Part shown: piece by piece, positions 60,962 to 64,000 of the stretch | Layout of the letters: every line of letters begins with the position of its first letter | Position numbering within the stretch: position 1 is the first letter of the stretch | DNA from: CAXXOK01 sp963664595 | Lineage (GTDB): Bacteria > Bacillota > Clostridia > Christensenellales > Aristaeellaceae | Direction: 5' to 3' | DNA: 64,000 nucleotides | NCBI GenBank assembly: GCA_963664595.2 | Contig: CAXXOK010000006.1 | Coordinates: 62,001 to 126,000, forward strand | Translations under genes and position numbers: made by a program | Notes under the pieces: generated by a model | What the model saw: the letters and a program-made list of their open reading frames with translations, nothing else | Databases searched by the model: none | What the model was told of the DNA's origin: nothing

Positions 60962-62044
60962 ATGAATAATGGGAAAGGTGCCGGTGAAACGAACATGCGC
61001 AGCAAGATTAATATCAAGGATGTCGCCAGAATCGCCGGTGTTTCCCCGATGACGGTTTCGCGCGTGATCAACGGCGACGACTGCGTTTCGCAAGCGAAAC
61101 GCCTGCAAGTAACGAAGGCAATCCGCGAATCCGGCTATCAGCCCAACCAGCTTGCCAAGGGCTTGCGGGAGAACAACTCACGGATGATCGGGATTCTCGT
61201 CCCCAATATTATGGATGAGTATTACGAACGGCTGGTGTTTGTTGTCCAGTCGAAACTGCTGCTGCACCGCTATCTGTGCTTAATCTGTTATACGAACGGG
61301 GATCGCGAGCTGGAATTGAATCATCTCAAGATGCTCAATTCGATTCAAATCAGCGGACTGATCCGGATCAGCGGATCCGATAATCTGGATCTGCCTGTGA
61401 AGAAGCTTCCGCGCGTGTATATTGACCGGGACGACAGCGAGGTTCCGGAGGGCCAGCTATGCGTACATATCCACAATGATAATTTCAACATCGGCAAAAT
61501 TGCGGCCGAAGCGCTGATTGCCGCGGGCTGCCGTCACATCGCAATTAACTATCTGGCAGAAAACTGTTATGCGCACAAAGTGCGCTGCCTCGGGTTTGAG
61601 CACGCGTACCAGCAGGCGGGTATCAAGCACAGTGACGTTGAGTATATCATAGCGCCGGGCACGAGCCCGCGCAGCGATTCGCTGGTCGTGCAGAAATATC
61701 TGATGGAGCATACCGAAGTGGACGGATTGTTCTGCGCAACCGACAAGCTGGCGCTGGGCGCGCAGCTGGCGATACGCAACCTGAATATTCAGGTGCCCGA
61801 AGCCCTGAAACTCGTGGGCGCCGGTGATTTTCTGCGCGACGTTGTTTCCGGGCCGAGCCTGTCCTCCGTACGTCTGGTGGTATCGGATACCGCGGACATT
61901 ATTGTGGAGGAACTGCTGAGCATGATGGAAACGGGCAAGCCGCTGAATACGGAAACGCTGTGTATGCCGGTGCAGCTGATGAAGCGGGATTCGCTGGGAT
62001 ACACGGCCCCGGAAAACGACAGGGAGGAAAAGCAAAGTGAGTAA
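60962..62044 (+). CDS. LacI-family transcriptional regulator
   Basis: A 360-residue repressor (349 if it starts at the ATG at 60995, which would place the HTH at the usual distance from the N-terminus; neither start has a strong ribosome binding site). The HTH reads INIKDVARIAGVSPMTVSRV, with the hinge helix NQLAKGLRENNS near residue 60. The periplasmic-binding-like sensor domain follows, with IGILVPN, a strand-loop VYIDRDDSE and GLFCATDKLALGAQLA near 255. It probably binds the palindrome at 55355-55370 and reports the imported ligand. The stop overlaps the hydrolase gene by 8 bp. Confidence 0.9.
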   Translation: MNNGKGAGETNMRSKINIKDVARIAGVSPMTVSRVINGDDCVSQAKRLQVTKAIRESGYQPNQLAKGLRENNSRMIGILVPNIMDEYYERLVFVVQSKLLLHRYLCLICYTNGDRELELNHLKMLNSIQISGLIRISGSDNLDLPVKKLPRVYIDRDDSEVPEGQLCVHIHNDNFNIGKIAAEALIAAGCRHIAINYLAENCYAHKVRCLGFEHAYQQAGIKHSDVEYIIAPGTSPRSDSLVVQKYLMEHTEVDGLFCATDKLALGAQLAIRNLNIQVPEALKLVGAGDFLRDVVSGPSLSSVRLVVSDTADIIVEELLSMMETGKPLNTETLCMPVQLMKRDSLGYTAPENDREEKQSE

Positions 62045-63209
62045 ATATGCAAGCTCGCCCGTTTGGGATGCGGAAATGACAGGAATGGTCGATCTTTCGC
62101 CGCCGCGAGTTTTTTTAAAGGCGCTTGGAAGCCCGAAATTCGACGTGGAAAGACTGATCGACAGCGAAATGGGCGATGTGCTGCATAACCGCCTTCAGCG
62201 TTTTCAAAAGTGGCCGCAGGAAATGGATCCCGAACTGCTGGCGTACTGGCTCGGGCGCGGATTGGTGAAAGAATTGCACCATACCGCCTATTGCCGGATT
62301 GACGAGGCAATGGCGGCGAAACATTTTGCAATGGGCCTGGGCAAAACCATGGAAGAACTATGCCAGCGCAACACGAAGTGGAGCGCGTATATTCCGCTAT
62401 CGTCGCGTACACAGCCCGAGCGGAAATATCCGCTGCTGTTTTGCTTTCATGGCGGCGCCGACCCGGTTTACAGTGTCGAGCTTTTCGGGCATGTGGATTT
62501 AGCGGCGCAGGAAGAGTACATCCTGATTGCTCCGCAGAACTGCGACGAGCACTATGTGTCGGAAATTTATGAGTATGCCTTAACACACTATCCCGTGGAC
62601 GAGAGCCGCGTGTACATGCGCGGTTTTTCATACGGCTCCGCTATGGCTACGGATAACGCAATCGCCCGGCCGGAGCGCTTCGCGGCGGTTTCGCTGTTTG
62701 GGCAGCTGATCCGGACCGGGTTTTGGAACCGGCCTACGGAAAAGCAGTTGAAGCATATGAAAGATATGACGATGCCGATGCTCAACATCGAGGGCGACGC
62801 CGAGGGAGGGCGTACGCTGCCGATGAACGTGGATTTTTCCTATATCACAGCCATTCCCAACACGGACCGCAGGGTGGAGGCCAATTTGGAGGGCCTCAAC
62901 GCGTGGCTGGAGTTCAACCATTGCCCAAGGCGCATTACCAAAGCGCAGATGCTGGATTCATGTCATTCCGCCGACCGGGTGGAACGCATGATCGGAACGA
63001 TTTTCGACGATACGGAGATCGAACAGCATGGCGGCCGGGATTTCTGTATCGGGAATTATTACGACGAACAGGGCCGCAACATGATGAAAATTGTTGGAAT
63101 TGATAATCTGCCGCATTTCCCGGTTCCGTTTATTGCCGAATTCGAATGGGAATTCCTCTCTGCTTACCGCAGAGACCCCCAGACGAAGCAAATAGAAATC
63201 ACAAAATAA
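62037..63209 (+). CDS. alpha/beta-hydrolase (esterase) of the LacI-controlled locus
   Basis: A 390-residue cytoplasmic protein with an alpha/beta-hydrolase core. The oxyanion segment is FCFHGGADP near residue 140, and the nucleophile elbow is GFSYGSA with Ser198, as in PHB-depolymerase-like esterases. A late His (SCHSADRVERM near 305 or NLPHFPVP near 360) would complete the triad. The first 110 residues form a helical region that I do not recognise. GTG start overlaps the LacI gene. Likely removes an acyl or ester group from the imported compound; this is inferred from position. No signal peptide. Confidence 0.72.
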   Translation: MSKYASSPVWDAEMTGMVDLSPPRVFLKALGSPKFDVERLIDSEMGDVLHNRLQRFQKWPQEMDPELLAYWLGRGLVKELHHTAYCRIDEAMAAKHFAMGLGKTMEELCQRNTKWSAYIPLSSRTQPERKYPLLFCFHGGADPVYSVELFGHVDLAAQEEYILIAPQNCDEHYVSEIYEYALTHYPVDESRVYMRGFSYGSAMATDNAIARPERFAAVSLFGQLIRTGFWNRPTEKQLKHMKDMTMPMLNIEGDAEGGRTLPMNVDFSYITAIPNTDRRVEANLEGLNAWLEFNHCPRRITKAQMLDSCHSADRVERMIGTIFDDTEIEQHGGRDFCIGNYYDEQGRNMMKIVGIDNLPHFPVPFIAEFEWEFLSAYRRDPQTKQIEITK

Positions 63210-63508
63210 ACATACATTTGCGGGAACCCGGAGGGTCATTGTCAGCTCCGGCTCGGGGCGGACCATCCCCATTCTCACAAGTAGATAAATACGATTGATC
63301 TTGCTGCGGGAAAGTCAGCAGCGGCAAGGTATGTTACAGGTCTGCGCATTTGCGGCTTTTGCCGGGCAAAACCACGTACTGGATTCCAAAAGTGAAAAGC
63401 CACGCAAGCGGCCCTCCTGCTTTGCGCCGAGGAAGAACATCGAAGCGGAAAACAGGCAGGAAAACCGTCTGCCATGAACACACCGAAGAATAGGAAGTAT
63501 GAATCGAT
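63210..63508. other. intergenic region without recognisable gene
   Basis: About 300 bp between the hydrolase and the transporter. GTCAGCTCCGG and neighbouring GC-rich stretches form only weak hairpins. I see no promoter or gene that I can support, so the transporter could be part of the LacI-controlled unit. Confidence 0.45.
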
Positions 63509-64000
63509 ATGAATCAAAGCGGCAATAGACAAGTCAAAAAAACGGAAACGATTTGGAATAGATCGTTTATTCTTCTGTTTCTTTCAAGTATATTCACATC
63601 GGTGGCTTCCTACATGACCATTCCGCTGATTTCCAAGTACGCGCTGAGCCTGGGTGCGTCGCTGACGGTTGCGGGCGTTGCGGCGGCGATGATGTCGATA
63701 GCGGCGCTGGTGTGCCGCCCGATTACGGGGTATGCTTCCGATACGATGAACCGCAAGGTGATCCTGCTGATATCCATTGCGGTTTCGGCGGTTACGATCG
63801 TCGTAAACGCGTTTGTCAAAAGCATTACGGTGCTGATGGTAATCCGCGTCGTTAACGGCATTACCTTCTCGTTTATGTCCATTGCGAACATGACGCTGGC
63901 GAGCTCCCTGATCCCACGTGAAAGAATCGGTACCGGGATTGGCTACCTGAGCCTGGGTATGGTATTTGCGACGGCAGTCGGCCCCGGGCTGGGATTGGAA
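63509..64000 (+). CDS. MFS transporter, N-terminal part (cut by the window end)
   Basis: The first 164 residues of a major facilitator protein; the gene continues past the window. At least four helices are visible, the first at residues 17-40 (FILLFLSSIFTSVASYMTIP). The loop between helices 2 and 3 carries RPITGYASDTMNRK near residue 70, the family's G-x3-D-R/K-x-G-R-like motif A. The ATG at 63509 follows AGGAAG; a nearby ATG at 63499 is in another frame that stops at once. Likely a drug or metabolite exporter; the substrate is unknown. Confidence 0.85.
   Translation, partial: MNQSGNRQVKKTETIWNRSFILLFLSSIFTSVASYMTIPLISKYALSLGASLTVAGVAAAMMSIAALVCRPITGYASDTMNRKVILLISIAVSAVTIVVNAFVKSITVLMVIRVVNGITFSFMSIANMTLASSLIPRERIGTGIGYLSLGMVFATAVGPGLGLE

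Overview
The window comes from a GC-rich Gram-positive anaerobe, most likely a member of the Clostridia (Bacillota). This is inferred from the T-box-controlled valyl-tRNA synthetase, the AGGAGG-type ribosome binding sites with some TTG and GTG starts, the Gram-positive form of the Pel exopolysaccharide operon, YesMN-type two-component genes, and the many sugar and peptide ABC importers. No rRNA, tRNA or CRISPR array was seen.

Layout. 0.2-3.7 kb: a glycerate 2-kinase convergent with a cytoplasmic glutaminase-family (DUF4965) protein. 4.4-16.75 kb (minus strand): one translationally coupled Pel-type operon driven by a canonical promoter at about 16.82 kb. Its order is pelD (fused to a degenerate SDR/epimerase domain), pelE-like, DUF2194 deacetylase-like, pelF, pelG, then a CotH-kinase lipoprotein, a VTC-domain protein, DUF4956 and DUF4832. 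The part from 9.96 to 16.7 kb carries about 18 frameshifts although the protein motifs are intact. 16.98-20.15 kb: a GHL6-like glycoside hydrolase and a Gfo/Idh/MocA dehydrogenase.

20.2-37.4 kb (minus strand) is the most unusual region. Operon 1 encodes two HEAT-like proteins with His/Asp/Tyr-rich C-terminal tails, followed by a radical SAM/SPASM enzyme with an additional C-terminal cysteine cluster. Operon 2 encodes a coiled-coil protein with a J-domain-like HPD motif, a ClpA/ClpC-like double AAA+ ATPase, and three tandem paralogues of about 800 residues that look propeller-like; a remnant of a fourth lies at 20.2 kb. The two operons have near-identical promoter cores with a shared TCCACATTTACA motif and 10-bp-phased CACAT sites, so they probably form one regulon and one system. 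I recognise no described system with this composition.

37.6-64 kb: an XRE regulator; a T-box valS with two frameshifts; a cysteine hydrolase; a sugar ABC importer; a sugar isomerase and an MBL hydrolase; a solute-binding lipoprotein with a YesM/YesN two-component pair; a TetR/MATE efflux pair behind a 34-bp palindrome; a GIY-YIG-like protein; an Opp/Dpp-type importer behind a LacI-type operator, followed by a LacI regulator and an alpha/beta hydrolase; and the start of an MFS transporter.

Scattered through the window are four copies of an element of exactly 188 bp (1548, 4179, 38364, 45926). Each is flanked by a direct duplication of the local sequence at the site, in three cases a complete terminator hairpin. 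A fifth, inverted and divergent copy lies at about 3950-4140. Compensatory changes between copies suggest that the element encodes a structured RNA.
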